Shown: positions 24,543 through 37,238, numbered from the stretch's first letter. The stretch: 64,000 nucleotides of DNA from Pelodera strongyloides (GCA_036852015.1 JAANDG010000015.1:124001-188000), one strand, 5' to 3'. A program made the numbers and translations. Notes: generated by a model not told the origin, from the letters alone.

Positions 24543-26580
24543 TGAAACAAAACCTAAAAAAAAGAACAATTATGTACATTAAGTGCAAATGGATCCTGAA
24601 CACAATCAAAATAATGTGGATAAAAAAGAAAGTGCGCTTAAATGTTCATAATTGAGAAGTGGAACACAAGCTGAACAGTCTGTTTGGCGTAAAAACTGTG
24701 GATTCAGGGCTAAATAACGAATCCAACGTAAACAAAAGTGAGGTGTTCTTAAAGCTAGCAGATTTAGAGAAATGCATGGATACTTCTGTTTGTTTTGGTT
24801 CAACAAGTGATGTTCGAACTTTCGCCCTCCCACGAGAGTTCCAGTGGTCTCACACTAACTCAACAAAGTGCACACTAATCGCTGTGAACTCAGCCCGACC
24901 ATAACAATGACATAGTTAGTTCAGGAGAAATTGAGTGCTAGAGAGAAAGGGAAAGAAAGGGAAAGGTGAGGAGGGAAATAGACAAGTAGAGACGTGAAAA
25001 TCTTACTCTTTGAACATTTGAAAATAGTAACAAAGAGACTACGAAGTACGTAATGTGTGTGAACAATCATACATGATGAATATCAATTCATATTTAATAT
25101 TAGAAGGCTAAAATTCTAAATGAGCATGCCAGTAATATAAAGCCAAGAGTACATAAACACGTAGATGGGGAACAGTCCATTTAAAACTGCGTCGCACAAA
25201 TGATTTTTAATGATATAAAACAGCTGGCAATGAGGGTCGTGAATACTATCACGTGTAGAAAGGTGCACTCAGCTGATGCACTATTGCGTCAGCCTTATCC
25301 CCATAAATTCAGCAGTTCTTTGATCACATGTACGGGTTCATATATGTGAGAAGGATTGAATGTTGAACAAGTTATGATTAACCATGAACTACATTTATTA
25401 ACACCACATTAAATAAGAAAATGCTATAGGGGCACTGTTTCACTTGGGGGTCTGCATGAAAATGTGATAAACAAATAAAATTAACAGATAATACCGAAAG
25501 AATTCTCCCCATTCCTTCTTGTCTTAAAAAGCAAGTAATATAAACCTAGATGTATTCTAAAACAAACCATGCAGAGTTTTTGCCAGGTTCCCTGGAATAT
25601 TAATCATGCGTTATTTTCCTAGCTCAATGCGGTTTTCAATCGTCCCGGATGAGCAGACAAATTCCATGGAATCCTCGATTAGAAACGAGCCGATTGGTTA
25701 GGCGTTTATATGAAGGAGATTGCTATCTCCTCGCTGACAATTGCAAACCTCCAAAGTCCTCAGTCAAATAAGTTCAAGCACCTTTCTGTTGTGCTCTCGA
25801 TTTAAAGAAATCTACTTTTTGTTTATAATAGAGAAAATGACCAAATGCAACATTTTCTGTTCTATCCATAACTTTCACGCACGCTCACATCGATATACTT
25901 CAATTGCAATAGTAATTTCACCTTAAAACCTTGTTCTTTGGGGATAGTCTGGTTATTCAGCATAGGCTCAATTTAGTACTGAGTTGAATATTTGAAGGAT
26001 CTTTATGAAATGTGTCCCTAAAGTAAATCTTCATTTACTTCAATATACCGTTGCTAAATAAACTCGGTATAAACATAATGTTCCAACTGGTAGACGCCAC
26101 AGTTTGTTTTAAACAAGATTCGGAGGTTTGGCAAACCCCAGCCTGCTCGTTTGTATACTGTAATCGCAGTATTGACCAGTTAGTTGCCTATACTAATACC
26201 ATGGATCCAATCCCGTCAAGAAACCGGCTATCCATCCCTCCTTTGGGCATATTTCCCTCCATTATGTTCTTAAGCTAGCGCGCATCAAATTTAATCTTGT
26301 CGGCGTGAGCGAAAACTAAGCAAAAATAGTCGGGATCGTTAAAGCCATTAAAAGGAGCCTCTCGCATGCTTCCGTAAGCATTTTTGATGTCCTTTCACTT
26401 TTTAGCGAAAACTGTTTGAATTCCTCAGTAATAAGAGTGTACGTGTACTTCGTTTAAAACTTATTGTTAGTTTATGTATTACATCGGCATTTTTTCTGAT
26501 TAAAAAAATCAATATTCAATTTTAAAATCTGTTTTGTTTTTCTAACACGCTAAGCATCTGCTATCATTTTAATTGTAAAT
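24543..26580. other. Intergenic stretch between divergent genes
   Basis: This 2 kb separates the minus-strand F-box gene from the plus-strand ZP gene and should contain both promoters. A purine-rich run (GAGAGAAAGGGAAAGAAAGG) occurs at about 24940-24965. I found no exon chain, structured RNA or repeat in the rest. Confidence 0.45.
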
Positions 26581-26590
26581 TATTTTCAGG
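26581..26590 (+). promoter_or_regulatory. Candidate trans-splice acceptor before the ZP gene
   Basis: TATTTTCAG ends at 26589, three bases before the ATG at 26593. No upstream coding exon in phase is needed, because the next residues already form a signal peptide. This placement is typical of spliced-leader addition sites in nematodes. Confidence 0.5.
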
Positions 26591-26592
26591 GA

Positions 26593-29500
26593 ATGCCTTG
26601 GTGGGTTATATTCCCACTTATTGTGGTAAGTTATTTTTTTAATCTTGATTATCCCTCATTGTTTATTTTGTGCTCCGCCCTTATTCAAATTTTCAATGCA
26701 GGTAATACCGAAAACGAACCACCATATTTGGTCTTTACATAGCTGAGCCACTATTTTATGGTTTACAAAACAATGTTTATATGTTTAGTCAACACTCAAG
26801 AATCTCGTTTTGCCTAGCTATTCCACTTTAGGGCATATCAAATGCTCAGATCGACAATGGGATCCTTGGAGAGCCGGTCGTCGACTGTGGAGACAGCTTT
26901 ATTGAGGTAGAGTATGCATGTTTCACTGATGACTCAGCACACCTTGTCCACTTAATTAAAATTTATTTAAAAAAACTCAAGTTCATCCACAAATGCCCAA
27001 AGTCAGGAATCATTTGGAATTTGTCATCCAAAACGAGGGAGAAGTTTTTAACACTCTTTTTTTTTCGTTTTCTTAAACGTAACTTGTTTTTCTAACATTT
27101 AGTTGATGAGGAATGATGTATTAGTTTGGAATTCTGTCGTATATGCAATAAGTATTTCAGGTTCGCTTCGACACTCGAACACCCTTTCGTGGTCTGGTCT
27201 TTGTAGAAGGTCATCTGGAGGATCCGGACTGTAGGAGTCCTCCAGCTGATGACAATGGGCTAAGGAACACATCATTGAGACTCGGATTTGAGGGATGCGA
27301 CATACAGAAACGACTATCGGTGAGATATTTGTACACACGTTAACCAAGGCGAGTTTTTTGACCGTTCACCGTTCACCGTGTTAATAGAATACTTTTGTTT
27401 TTGTATCGATGCGCGTTATGAATAATGCATTCAATAATGAGACATATTTGATGTATAGTTTATTATCAATGTTATTTACAGATAGACAATGGCTACTGAT
27501 GCAAGTATTAATTAAGGAGTAATATTATTAATATATTATTATTAAGTTATTTGACTGAAGCGGTGTTTATTTTCTTCCGTATCCTTGGAATCCGCCCATT
27601 GGGGACATTGGCTGGGGTGGGGGACCTGAATTGACAATATGGAATTAACTTCTTAGGATGCTAACATAATTCGGATCATAGGACTGAAATGAAGCTTCTG
27701 CACCATATGGCCAAAACATATAGTGGTTCCCCTAATTGGGCCACAACTCACAACAACATCATATAGCGTATCATATAGCGTTTGCTAAATCTAGACCTCA
27801 GCACAAATTTAAGTTACCCTGATTGGATCCGTATCCGTTCATGGGCATTCCTCCTCCTCCTCCTCCTCCCATCATTCCTCCCATTCCTCCCATTCCTCCC
27901 ATTCCTCCCATTCCACCGAACCCTCCTCCTCCGAATCCTCCTCCTCCTCCCATGTCACCACCACCGTATCCTCCTAAATCAGACCTGATTACTTAAGTCA
28001 ATGGCATGTTCACATGGCAGGTACATCCTGACCAAATGACCAAACATAGATAAATGTATCTGTAAACAACAGCCAAGTGAAGCTCAATACCAACCTCCCA
28101 TGTCTCCTCCTCCTCCATATCCGCCCATGTCGCCACCACCACCCATGTCACCTCCTAAAATCAATTAGTTTTAAGAAAATAACCAAGTATTCGAATCGAA
28201 AATCGACCAACTTTAACCAAAAGATCTTTGTGAAAAATAAGCAAAAAAATCCTAGTTAAGCGCATACTGCAATTTGTTTAATTTCCCATTTACCTCCATA
28301 TCCTCCTCCTCCTCCCATGTCACCTCCTCCGTAACCGCCGCCCATATCACCACCACCACCTAAATAAGTAACCCTACGGCTTGAATTGTTATTTTTCTCT
28401 AATATTTCTATAAATTATACGTACTCGTAGACAAAACGAAAAGTATTTCAAAACATGCACCAGAATTTCCATTCATTTTTCCTAGTCACGAACCAATTTC
28501 TATGTAATAACTAACCGTATCCTCCGTCGCCTCCCCATTGGGCTACACAGACACCGAGAAGAGCAGACAGAACAAAGATTTTGGTGTTCATCTGCCAGAC
28601 AATAATTAATTAAGCTCTGCGAAATGACAATACAAACACTAATGTAAAAAATCTAAATGAGAGTCGATATTTTGATTATCTAATAAAATATTAAAGAGAT
28701 AATCAGCGGACTGTGGGTGGTCTATTTTCCTCTGTGCCCTCATTTCGTATTTATACCCCCATATCGTCCGAAGTGTTGAGTGCAGTTCCGGTCCTTCTGA
28801 TGGGCGGGTTTTTTTCACCCGATTGTTGGGGGCCTATCATCAGCGCAATCAGCCGGCCTGAATCGCCGATTATCCGGCCTGCGAATAAAAATGATCTGCA
28901 CCGGGGGTTTCTTCAGAGAATCGGCAAACCATGCGGGCAATGTTTGCGTCCGATTAGGGTTTGAATCATCATTCAGCACAAACATGGGAATAATGAAGAA
29001 AAGGGGCTTTCGATAGACAATAAGGAGATGCGTTTCAATCACGAACCCTGTAGAACTCTGAGAGAATGCCCCCGTAACCCCTAGGCTAAATGATACTTAA
29101 TTACCCCTTTACATTTTATCACATCAAGGTTTCTATTCTCAAGTTTGCTCTTTCGCTTATCGAGATACAATTTGTGCTCACTGTCCAAAACACGTGATAT
29201 TCAACTATTCTACTGGGGTTTCCCACTTGTTTGTTTGACGCCGAAGCTTTTGTTTGCTTAATTGTTTGATATTACGGGAACATCAGATGGACCGGAACTT
29301 TGCATTGCATGGTTGGCAAATAACATCAGAACGATCCTGCCTTCATCTACGTCACATCCACGTTCCCTATTCCTGACTGAACTAGAAAATATGACCTATT
29401 TTAGTAAACGAGCGAATTTTACCAAACAAATCATTTCAGTCAGCTCCACGAGGTCTGTTCATCAACACGAAGATTATCGTTGCATTTCACCCAGAATTTC

Positions 29501-30983
29501 TCTCAAAGGCAAGTTTGGATGTCTACTTCACTATGTTCTATGATTGTATAATGCAATAATCCAAAATAGTTTTCACTATCAATTTCCATCTTTTTTCAGT
29601 ATGATCGCGTTTATCTTGTACAATGTTTCTATATGGAAATGGAAAGACGCCTGGAGAAACAAATTCAAATTAGGTAACATCTCCTAATAAATACCTGCTA
29701 ATGTCCGCAAGATATATAAAACGAAATACATATGATGATGTCAAAATTGCCTTCAGTATGCCACCTCCCACAATGCACACTGCCCAGGTGCCAATGCCAG
29801 TTTGTCGTTACGAAGTGCTAGATTCTGGACCTACAGGGCCTCCTGTGTTCTACACCACAGTTGGACAGATGGTAAATGAAATCTTGAAGCTTTATGCATT
29901 GTGTATTCAAGAATAAGATTATTCAACTATTGTCAAGCTTTATATAAATTGCGAAAGCTTTAGGTTTACCACAAATGGACATGTGACACGGAATATACGG
30001 ACACGTTCTGTATGATTGTTCACTCTTGCACTGTCGATGATGGAAATGGGGATCGAGTGCAATTGCTCGATGAAAAGGGGTATAGCACTTTAATTATTTA
30101 CAATTATTTAAGTAATTTCTTCTTGTATTAATTTCAACATGCCAATTGTTTTCCAGGTGTGCTCAGGACAAATATCTGCTCAACAATCTCGAATACATAA
30201 CGGATCTGATGGCAGGCAGAGAAGCACACGTGTATAAATACGCCGATAGGGAGAACATGTACTTTGATTGTCAAATTACACTGACAATTAAAGAACCCGG
30301 ACAGGAGTACTGCGACGTAAGATTTCTAAAGATACGGAATGACACTATTTGGTACTTACACCAGTTGATATTTGTAGTCCATAAGCACTAAGCACTGACC
30401 CAAAACAAATATTGCGTATTATGTCTAAGAAACTGGCTAAGACGAGACATTCTTTCAGTACCCGATATGTCCTGATCCTCCGCGAAGGCGACGATCGCAT
30501 CTGCAGAATCTGACTGAAGTTGACGTTCAGCCCTCAGAACACCAAACAGCTTCCTTGACTGCAGGCAACCAAACTAATTTAGGTCAGTGTAACCGTAGTT
30601 TCGAGATATAATTAGATATTGTCCTTATTGTCTTCGTAGCCATCGGGGGAAATCGTTTAGATCGTTCGGAAGTCGACGCATACGTAATCGAAGATGAACT
30701 GATCATGAAGATGGGTTTCTTGCAAAAGAATTTTGATGTTCAACAGGTGGGTCGTTGTAGATCATTTGCTATGCGTGTATTTCTTCGAAACAAGGTTATA
30801 CTGATCAAATTTAAATGTCAGGTTTTTAAATCGTTATGCATAGATGCCAATGAGTGTATTTTCCAGAATGGTTTCTGCATGTCATCGATCGGAGCTTCCA
30901 CAGTGCTCATTTTCAACGTTGGATTGATTATTGTTTCTACTGTATTTATGTATTTCACATTCATTTCCGACAGCCGCAAATGA
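26593..30983 (+). CDS. Cuticlin-like ZP-domain membrane protein
   Basis: Eleven exons, 382 residues, every junction in phase: 26593-26625, 26832-26906, 27161-27319, 29440-29508, 29600-29673, 29757-29871, 29964-30079, 30157-30316, 30459-30582, 30640-30746, 30867-30983. A signal peptide ([17 protein letters not shown]) is followed by a ZP domain: [72 protein letters not shown] and [20 protein letters not shown] closely follow the CUT-1 family. Next come a PPRRRRS site (R276-R279) that could be the furin-type cleavage site, and a C-terminal helix ([20 protein letters not shown]) with a short tail. Such proteins are secreted apically, cleaved and polymerised in cuticle, especially alae. The intron after 29508 starts with GC. 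The 2.1 kb intron 27320-29439 contains another gene on the opposite strand. AATAAA lies at 31196. Confidence 0.9.
27567..28591 (-). CDS. Small glycine-rich secreted protein, nested antisense in an intron of the ZP gene
   Basis: Five exons, 138 residues, all introns in phase 1: 28591-28516, 28359-28294, 28154-28095, 27973-27818, 27625-27567. A clean signal peptide ([18 protein letters not shown]) leads into repeats of the type [11 protein letters not shown] and GGMGGMGGM, ending with [18 protein letters not shown]. Low-complexity Gly/Met/Tyr proteins of this kind occur in cuticle, eggshell or as antimicrobial-like secreted peptides; the role here is not determined. A TATAAATA motif on the minus strand near 28752-28760 and a GTCTGGCAG acceptor directly before the ATG suggest its own promoter and either a 5'-UTR intron or trans-splicing. 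AATAAA overlaps the stop codon. The whole gene sits inside ZP-gene intron 27320-29439. Confidence 0.85.
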
Positions 30984-33575
30984 GAAAATATTTGCCCGTA
31001 AGGCACATGTTCGAGAAAATGCGTAAATATACCATTGGCTTGGTTTCGCCCCATTGTCACCATAAACAAACACCTATCGCTCGTGCAAGCCAAGGCTTGT
31101 TCTTTCTTCATCGTTTTTTTTACCATGGTGCAATTCAAACTGTGATCATCCTATCTACCTGACTGTATTATTTTCATAATGTGCAATACACACGCAATAA
31201 ATTTTTGTTCGATATTGTTCTTTATGAGATATTGCAAGTTGATAAACTGATGTACAGTATAGATGTGGACCCATCTTGTGAGCCATTAGTAAGAAAAAAA
31301 TGATCAGAGAGATTTGCCATCTGATTGATCAACACACAATCAGTGGGGGCTATTATTACGATCAGTATTTTTGATCACAAGAAGTGGAGTGCAGAAATTA
31401 AAGACCATGTCCTTTGTCTTTCTCTTGCTGCAAAATGGGACCAGCTGACTTGATGACCTCAAACCACCGGGTATTTACACAGGGAAGACACTCAACCCAA
31501 AGGCCCCACGGGTCACTCCATAACTAAAGACACATTATCGATTTTTGTTCAAATTTCTTACCTCAATTCTGTCAATTTAACCTCAATTCTGTCAATTTAA
31601 TGTCAATTTAACACAATCGTATCATAAGCAATTCATCCACGTACAATCAGACAAGTAGCTAAATATAGATGCAAAGAGACATCCTATCATTAGATGGTTA
31701 GTCTATTTCTGTAGATGGGCTCGTTCTTCAACTTCCGGAAACGGGCAGTTGTGGATGCTTCCACGTTACTTATTTGTCTAAAACGTCCGACGTCAGCAGG
31801 CAGATCACTTTGTTTTGGACATTTCTTGTGCATGTAGGCTGTATTGATCACTCTTCCGTCGTAAGGTTTGGTTGATACTATTTTTGTGTAATTGTATTGG
31901 AGTGAACACCAAATACTTGAATGATCTATTAGCGATCTCCCAAGAAAAGGAAATTAAAGATCGCCGGAAGCCTTTTTTGTTAAACAGCTGTTATCGGTTT
32001 GTGTGTTTTAAAGAAACGTACTAACTACGTTACACAGATTACACTGTTAGTCATGCGATGGATCTTGTGATCAACTACTGACTATCCACTATGTAATATA
32101 CTTCTATTATAACTTCGTCAATTATAAGCGTTGCAAGCAATTTTTTTCTGAAGCAGGATAATTCTTAAATATTCTGGAATTTGAGCAAACTAGCACATTC
32201 GATATGTTCGTAAGATGAATTTTACCTAATGGGGGTAACTTCGTTACTGCCATTTTCTGCTCGCGGCTATCTTTTTTAATTTGAAATTCACCGCAAACGC
32301 TCTCTCCGTGTAGAAACGCAGACCGTGTGACGCATCGCCGAGAATACGGTAGAAAAATCAAACGCGTGAAATAGAATGGACCCATGTCACGTTGGTGTTG
32401 GTTGAAATGTTTTGTCGTAATGTGGTAAACTAAATAAATAATCGTAATGTGGTAGACCAAATAAATACATTGCCGTTAAAATATATATAATTTTCACATG
32501 AATATAAATTTCACTAATTGACGAAATTTGATTGCTAACGTGTTTCGATCGAGAAAATGGCAAGAATGTCTGCTTTACGTGAACAAGAAGGCGACGATGT
32601 CGTCATGCTATTTATAGAAATTGAGTCATACTCAAAGAAAAACATGAAACATTAGCATTTTCAAGCAACTTTTTTGTTTCAATAGACGGAAGTTGATGAA
32701 GCTTCGTAATGATCGAACTATAATATATTTAAATGTTGGAGAATTACTGAGTCAATATGTGGAGGTATCTAACTTAGTGTCAGAAATCAAGGACTTGCGA
32801 ATGGCAACCCATCATTAGAAACCGGTTGTCTGTGCCACCCCCATGTACTATATGTCAGTGATGAATTTCAATATGCGAACAACCAGCCTTCAGATTTCGT
32901 ACCTGCCGTTTAATCAGCTGTTCACTGCAAAACATTGATGCGTCCTCAAACGCGTTTTTCACTGATAAAGAGTTTCCGCATCTTAAAACCTCCATTCCTA
33001 AGAAAGGCGTTTTTTTCCTTTAGTAAATGGTTGCCTTCACCAATTTCCGATTCACTGGTTTCTGTTATTATTTTTATTATTTCGGAATTACTCCGGCTCA
33101 CGAACAGACAAACGAGAATGATCTGCTGATTTTTAAACTTTGAGAAAGAATTTCTCTTTTACCTTCACGTTCCCTATGTCATCCAACTGAACTTATAAGA
33201 TCAAACACTAACGGAAAATCGCCTCGTTATTCGTTTCGTAATTTGCCTTTCCTTAACCAGATCTTCAGCTTTTGTCGTACCATATACAACCTTTTTCTTA
33301 ATATGTCTATTACTCTGACATTAAATCCTAAAACGTATATAATACTCTGAGTTTCAGTGCGCAGCCGCTCGCGAATGGTGTTTTGTGTGTTCCTTTGATC
33401 AGGTATGTTTGTTATTTCTTAAACCTCTTCGTATTTTGACAGAACCTCTTCGTATTTTGTACTATGATTGCACGTTTTATTGAATTCTAGTTCCTCTGTC
33501 AAGGATCAACAACCACTAAGAAATAATCTTATTACGAAATCGTTGGCTTCACGTGAACAAACCGTGAACCTCACC
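30984..33575. other. Gene-free stretch
   Basis: No coding exon chain is supported. A 20-base tandem repeat (CCTCAATTCTGTCAATTTAA, about 2.5 copies) lies at 31561-31610. A short direct repeat of TCGTAATGTGGTARACYAAA occurs near 32411-32466. A 112-codon minus-strand open frame at 32122-32460 has no splice-supported partner and overlaps the latter repeat, so it is not called. Confidence 0.5.
31196..31201 (+). terminator. Candidate polyadenylation signal of the ZP gene
   Basis: AATAAA 213 bases after the stop codon at 30983, followed by a T-rich stretch (TTTTTGTTCG), the usual arrangement for nematode 3' ends. Confidence 0.45.
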
Positions 33576-34091
33576 TTAAAGGGACAGGCCCACCGATATA
33601 AACCTATATTTATTATTTGTTCATAATTCATAAAAAGGATATTTATTATAATATATACATACCAAATATTATTCAGTTTTACCATGGGGAAGTTTTTCCC
33701 GTGAGCTTTCCTTACAGAAGGTACCGTAGGTAAAAGAAAATTAAAACATTTTTAAGGAAGTTAAAACTTGCTATAGTACCGTAGTTGTTTGATTATATTA
33801 GTCCTGCGGCGAAAGACGAGAGAGTATGCTGAATAAAGAGGCACCAGCCTAAGAAGACACATATGCACATGAGAGTGCAGACAACGAGGCAAACCAAGAT
33901 GAACAAAAAATGCATACACCTTTAAACAAAGATGAGACTACGGTCCCTTCCGTAAGGAAAGCTCACCGGAAAAACTTCCCCATGGTAAAACTGAATAATA
34001 TTTAGTATGTATATATTATAATAAAGACCCTTTTTATGAATTATGGACAAATAATAAATATTGGTTTATATCGGTGGGCCTGACCCTTTAA
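33576..34091. mobile_element. 516-bp foldback (MITE-like) element with ~147-bp inverted arms and TTAA ends
   Basis: The left arm (33576-33722) and right arm (33946-34091) are inverted copies with only scattered mismatches. Both begin TTAAAGGGWCAGGCCCACCG and continue through CATGGGGAAGTTTTTCC. About 220 bases without coding capacity separate the arms. TTAA is present at both outer ends, which fits target-site duplication by a piggyBac-type transposase, but the TTAA could equally be part of the terminal repeat. No transposase gene is present, so it is non-autonomous. The superfamily assignment is inference. Confidence 0.8.
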
Positions 34092-34878
34092 GCGCATTTC
34101 AAGGAAATAATCATAAATGCATCGGAATGCAATAATTATTATTATCGTGGCTTGAAATGGCTTGAAACTTAAAGTGTCTATAGCGCAAACATGTTCAAGG
34201 CCCTTTAAACTTTTATGAAGTCTCGTACTGGATGTAGTACGAGTTCCCGACCGCAACCACTGAACTTTTTACACTATTCTTAAACATATCTTCGTCTCAT
34301 TGTTTAATCATTGGCCGCGTTTCCTGTCGTGGTATTCCCCCGATGTTTCCTTGCAAACACATAAGAATCAGTGAAATTCACGTGCACTTCCCCTCTTTCC
34401 GCAGAAATAATCTCCATTAAAACATCTCACGCAATACTGTCTGGACTAGCGTCAGTCAGCATTACGAAATATTGCGTTACTTGGCATTTTTATCGATTTA
34501 ATGACCTGCTTGAAGTCTAATTATTCAAAAAACACGGCAATTGCTATTAAAACTGGGTTACAACACGAAGATTACAAAACACAATATACGTTTGACAATA
34601 TTGTGTCTATTGATATCTTCATTTATTAGTTGGCGTGCAAATGTATCTTTTTTTTTATTCACAAATCTTGTTCGTTCGCAAATGTCGCCAAAAATTTCCG
34701 CTATTTTTCAACCAGCCACCATAATATGTGTGGAAACGCATGACTCCCTTATCAGCAAATGATCTAATGTTAACAATTTGCAGCGATCGCCTGATTTCCT
34801 TTGGTAAATTTACACAGATATTCGCATCATTCTCTGCTTCATTGATCCTTCTAAATATATGGATTTCCTTAATGGCAT

Positions 34879-35061
34879 TTAAAGCGAAATACCGGCCGGT
34901 TTTTGAAACGCATGGCGTACACCTGCCTTCTTATGCTGTTTATGCAAATGAGCAAAAATTAGAATAAAACCTAGACCCCAATTAGACCCCACGTTGCATA
35001 AATTTATAGGAATGCAAGTACTTGAGATGCGTTTCAAAAACCGGCCGGTATTTCGCTTTAA
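34879..35061. mobile_element. 183-bp MITE-like element with perfect 35-bp terminal inverted repeats and TTAA ends
   Basis: Bases 34879-34913 are the exact reverse complement of 35027-35061. The terminal sequence starts TTAAAGCGAAATACCGGCCG and ends ACGCAT. TTAA at both ends and the shared TTAAAG terminus recall the larger element 790 bases to the left, but the inner terminal sequences differ, so they are probably different families mobilised by a similar enzyme. It lacks coding capacity. Confidence 0.8.
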
Positions 35062-35410
35062 TAGATTATATGCTGACACCAGTCCCGAGATTACACATAA
35101 CTGCCACAGTTTGTGGTCCGACTTTTAGACTACCTTTTATCCAACAAATCGACGACAAGAACTCAATTATTACAATAACTGATCGAAGGAACTCTTGTGT
35201 TATGTGCTTTGCTATGTTTTCATACATGCATGCATCTAGCGAAAACATGTTTACTTTCACTGATACCGATCCCTTTGTTGATCATTGTATAGCGGGAACA
35301 AGTTGCAGATTCAAGTTGTAAAGTAGTAGTGTTATTGCCCTGAGTGATATGTTTTTGACTTTTGCAGCTTTATCGTTCTTTTCTTGGAGTGCTTTATAAA
35401 CACCTAAGGC

Positions 35411-35420
35411 TATAAATATA
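35411..35420 (+). promoter_or_regulatory. TATA box upstream of the ADP/ATP carrier
   Basis: TATAAATATA lies 60-70 bases upstream of the ATG at 35480, followed about ten bases later by CAGTTG. A CTCTTCAG at about 35436-35443 could be a trans-splice acceptor. Both are inferred from motif and distance. Confidence 0.4.
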
Positions 35421-35479
35421 GTCTCAGTTGTTCGTCTCTTCAGGAATCTCTTCCGAGGGTCACCCGGCGGCATAATTCG

Positions 35480-37200
35480 ATGTCCAGAGCCGGAACATCA
35501 TATTCATCGGACTTTTCCGATGGTATGAAAAGGTTGGCGGCTGGTGGCACCGCCGCTGCCATCTCCAAGACCACTACTGCACCAATCGATCGAGTGAAAC
35601 TTATTCTTCAGGTGATCATTTAGAACTGCTCTTCCACCAAGGAATAGTTTTAATATGGGTTTTGATTAAGCTCACAATCAGCCAGAATACGAGAAACGGG
35701 AGGATCGACGAAGTACACTCCAATTAACTAACTAGCATACGATGCAATGGCACGTGAAATGGACTCTTTACTATGCAGTTTCAATTATCCAGACTCTTCT
35801 TTTTATACTGATGGTTAGCTAGTAGCTTCATCTTTCTGACAACAGCTAAATAGTGCAGATGTTGCACAATAGTAAAACGAATATATTTCAGGTTCAAGGC
35901 AGAAATGGCACAACTACAATTGCTCAACAGCACTATTCGGGCATGCGGGACTGTTTTTCGAGGATATTCGCTGAACAGGTGAGTGTAAGCTGTAAACGTG
36001 CCTGTCTATAGTTAAATTTGTCTGTATTGTAAGAAACTGTAAAGCTCCACCGGTTCGATTTCAGGGCATGCTCGCTTTGTGGCGCGGAAATTCTGCCGCG
36101 GTCGCCAGATGCTTCCCAAATCACGCGTTGAATTTTGCATTTCGTGATCTCTACAGGAATATGTTTCTCACTGGCATTGACCGGAAAACGAACTTTTGGG
36201 CATTTTTTGGAGGTAAGCTTTGGAATTTCTTGCAATATCTCAGAACGTTTGTCCCAAGTTTCGCTCCCTGATTTGCCAGTTAGTTTTACACCTTGTTTTT
36301 CAGGAACAGTAGCTGCGGGAGGTGCAGGTGGCGCCACAACTCTTCTAATCTTATATCCGATGGATTTTGCCAGGACTCGAATGGCTGTTGATGTAAAGAG
36401 AGATGGCACGAAGAGGTTTAGTGGCATGACGGACTGTTTGTTGAAAATACAACAAAAGGAAGGGATGCGGAGTTGGTACAGGTAAATTCTTTCCCCTGTA
36501 CGCAACGTGCTGTTTGTATTTGACTTTGCAAAATCTGTCCAGCAGCGCAATTAAACAAATATTCCGTTCAGGGGCTTCATTCCTTCCATGCAGTTCGTTG
36601 TGGCATCACGAGCTGTATTCTTCGGTCTTTTTGATGTATTTCGAACGAAATACACTTCGCAGGGCGTTTCACTCCACTTTGCTGCTACATGGGCAATTGC
36701 GCAGGTTTGTTCAAAAATAAATCAAAATACAATGCTTGTCATGGAGCACTACTGGGACCCAGGTATCGAGAGTATTTCCTTTGATCAACAACTTATCCCC
36801 TATTTAGACATGTCTTGTGATTTCTGGCTTAAGCTGTTATCCGATGGATACCGTCAGACGAAGGTTGATGGTGGAAGTTGGACAAACGAATAAGAAATAC
36901 AAAAGCACACTGGACTGCTGGCGGACGATCGCCAGGTAAAGACATGTTAGATACAGGTTATAATCAGTTTCTTTTCCCTTTGAGTCATGCATTCTGATCA
37001 TATGGATTACATACATAAAAAAAATCTTAATTGATAGCGTGCGTAGTTGTTCCCCAAATAAGCTTGAGGTCTTCATGTACGTTTATTTCAGGGTTGAGGG
37101 TGCTAACGGGTTTTACAAGGGAGCGCTCACGAATTCCCTACGTTCAACGGGTGGCGCTCTCATCATATCGCTCTATTATGAGTTTGCCAAATACATGTAA
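35480..37200 (+). CDS. Mitochondrial ADP/ATP carrier (ANT), divergent paralogue
   Basis: Seven exons, 304 residues, all phases agree: 35480-35611, 35892-35978, 36065-36212, 36304-36481, 36572-36704, 36808-36935, 37092-37200. Three tandem mitochondrial-carrier repeats are present, each with its PxDxxxR/K signature (PIDRVKLILQ, PMDFARTRMAV, PMDTVRRRLMV). The family exchanges cytosolic ADP for matrix ATP across the inner membrane. GNSAAVARCFPNHALNFAFRD and GGAGGATTLLILYP are typical ANT segments. The nucleotide-carrier signature RRRMMM reads RRRLMV (R243-V248), and the usual Tyr in R(Y/F)FP is Cys. Together with a 15-residue N-terminal extension this suggests a secondary ANT paralogue rather than the main one. 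AATAAA lies at 37239, and the gene converges on the transporter gene that ends at 37366. Confidence 0.93.
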
Positions 37201-37238
37201 TCAATTGCTCAATCGATTAATTATTGACACAAAAAATC

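Noticed and set aside
27841..27990. Plus-strand Leu/Pro-rich frames in the CTCCTCCTC region
   Set aside because: They are mirror images of the Gly-rich antisense gene, whose exons carry signal peptide and matching phases.
32122..32460. 112-codon minus-strand open frame
   Set aside because: It includes a short direct repeat, has no flanking exons in phase and no recognisable domain.
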